NCBI GenBank assembly: GCA_963969495.1
Contig: OZ018325.1
Coordinates: forward strand, 200,729,946 to 200,793,945
From: Ceratothoa steindachneri
Taxonomy: Eukaryota; Arthropoda; Malacostraca; Isopoda; Cymothoidae
Reading direction: 5' to 3'
DNA: 64,000 nucleotides
Positions 63,192 to 64,000 of this stretch are shown one piece after another. The position numbers and the translations under genes were made by a program. Every line of letters starts with the position of its first letter. Position 1 is the first letter of the stretch. A model generated the notes under the pieces. The model ran no database searches, was not told where the DNA came from, and saw only the letters and a program-made list of their open reading frames with translations.

Positions 63192-64000
63192 ATGGCTCAA
63201 AGTGAGGCAGGGAAAGGAAGCAAACACAGATTTGTAGAAGGTAGGCAGGCTAATGGAAGTGCTTTAGGGTTAAACTACTTGAGTAGTGAAAGTGGTCAGG
63301 GAAATACAAGAGTACAGGGTCGGGGAAAGAGAGAAAGGAGATGCAGAGGAGATAGGCCCTCAGGTGCTTCAGGGATAGGTGGGCTGAGTTGTCTTTACAC
63401 AAATGCTCGTAGTGTTAGAAATAAGAAGGATGAATTATTTAGTTATATCATTCATGAAGATATAGATATAATATGTATAGTTGAATCATGGGTTAATGAA
63501 AATATATTTAATGATAATGTCAGTGAATTTGAACTAGAGGGTTATACTATGTACATTAGTCAAAGGAGAGATAGGACTGGTGGTGGGTTGATTATTTATA
63601 TCAGAAATAGCATTTCTTCAAATCTAAATAACTCTATAAAGCAAGGAGAAGGTGAATCATTATGGATAGATATTAAGGTTGGTAAAAATAGGAAAATACA
63701 CTTGGGAGCTTTTTATAGACCACCAGGACAGACTGATTGTATCGATGAGTTAATGATTAGGGAAATAAGTGAAGGATGCAAAGAAGATACAGTTATTCTT
63801 GGTGACTTTAATTTAACTTCTGTAGACTGGGAAAATATGATAGGAAGAGATAGAGCAAGTTGTAAGTTTATGGAGTGTTTTGAGGATAACTTTTTGATCC
63901 AATTTGTTAATAAGCCAACAAGGGGTGCCAATATATTAGATCTAATTCTTTCAAATGATGATCACTTAGTTCAAGGATTGAGTGTAGGGGAATCATTGGG
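63192..64000 (+). CDS. CR1-like ORF2, endonuclease part (runs off the window)
   Basis: Open from the ATG at 63192 for 269 codons to the window edge with no stop. APE-type endonuclease blocks are in order: 'CLYTNARSVRNKKDEL' (Asn), 'IDIICIVESWV' (Glu), 'LGAFYRPPGQ' (Tyr), 'TVILGDFNLTSVDW' (Asp, Asn) and 'ANILDLILSND' (Asp). The final SDH motif and the reverse transcriptase lie beyond 64000. The enzyme would nick target DNA for priming. With ORF1 intact just upstream, this may be a full-length copy. Confidence 0.9.
   Translation, partial: MAQSEAGKGSKHRFVEGRQANGSALGLNYLSSESGQGNTRVQGRGKRERRCRGDRPSGASGIGGLSCLYTNARSVRNKKDELFSYIIHEDIDIICIVESWVNENIFNDNVSEFELEGYTMYISQRRDRTGGGLIIYIRNSISSNLNNSIKQGEGESLWIDIKVGKNRKIHLGAFYRPPGQTDCIDELMIREISEGCKEDTVILGDFNLTSVDWENMIGRDRASCKFMECFEDNFLIQFVNKPTRGANILDLILSNDDHLVQGLSVGESL

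Overview
The window is animal nuclear DNA, probably arthropod and possibly a decapod crustacean. The evidence is a spliced host gene with GT-AG introns, a dense nest of animal-type transposable elements (RNase H-bearing non-LTR, RTE, L2 and CR1 retrotransposons, mariner, Tc1, hAT, Ty3/Gypsy) and a short TTAGG run. Nothing looks bacterial: there are no operons, rRNA or tRNA genes, or CRISPR arrays. The species call is inference.

Host gene. Six minus-strand coding exons between 31585 and 9099 encode the alpha subunit shared by protein farnesyltransferase and geranylgeranyltransferase I (FNTA). They keep frame over 289 codons, all splice sites are GT-AG, and the PFTA repeats are recognisable. 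The last exon was not found and may lie beyond position 1. The introns hold most of the transposons in the left half.

1-8.1 kb: a minus-strand non-LTR element (family A, copy A1), split by two 5'-truncated copies of a related family B and by a MITE. 8.1-31.6 kb: FNTA, with introns carrying A2 plus a mariner (intron 6), an RTE relic (intron 5), A5/A6 and a Tc1 element (intron 3), A4 (intron 2), and mariner 2, hAT pieces, B3 and an A mosaic (intron 1). 32.2-46.9 kb: an L2 element split by a Ty3/Gypsy element (G2). G2 contains an inserted LTR-like sequence and a tandem triplication of part of pol. 46.9-60.7 kb: family A copy A3, whose ORF1 is split cleanly by a second, younger Gypsy element (G1, 50104-58946). 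60.7-64 kb: a plus-strand CR1 reverse-transcriptase relic, followed by a well-preserved CR1-like element with an SGNH esterase ORF1 and the start of an endonuclease ORF2 running off the window.

The most unusual content is the polyprotein of G1 and G2. In element order it reads CCHC zinc knuckles, a retropepsin (DSG), reverse transcriptase, RNase H, an OTU-like domain with Ser at the expected Cys, a second retropepsin-like domain (DTG), a spacer, integrase (HHCC, DD35E, GPY/F), and a tail of about 270 residues with three FSG-containing motifs. The second protease and OTU-like block between RNase H and integrase is the best candidate for something undescribed. G1 LTRs differ at only three positions, yet gag-pol is broken by deletions, which suggests it was mobilised in trans.
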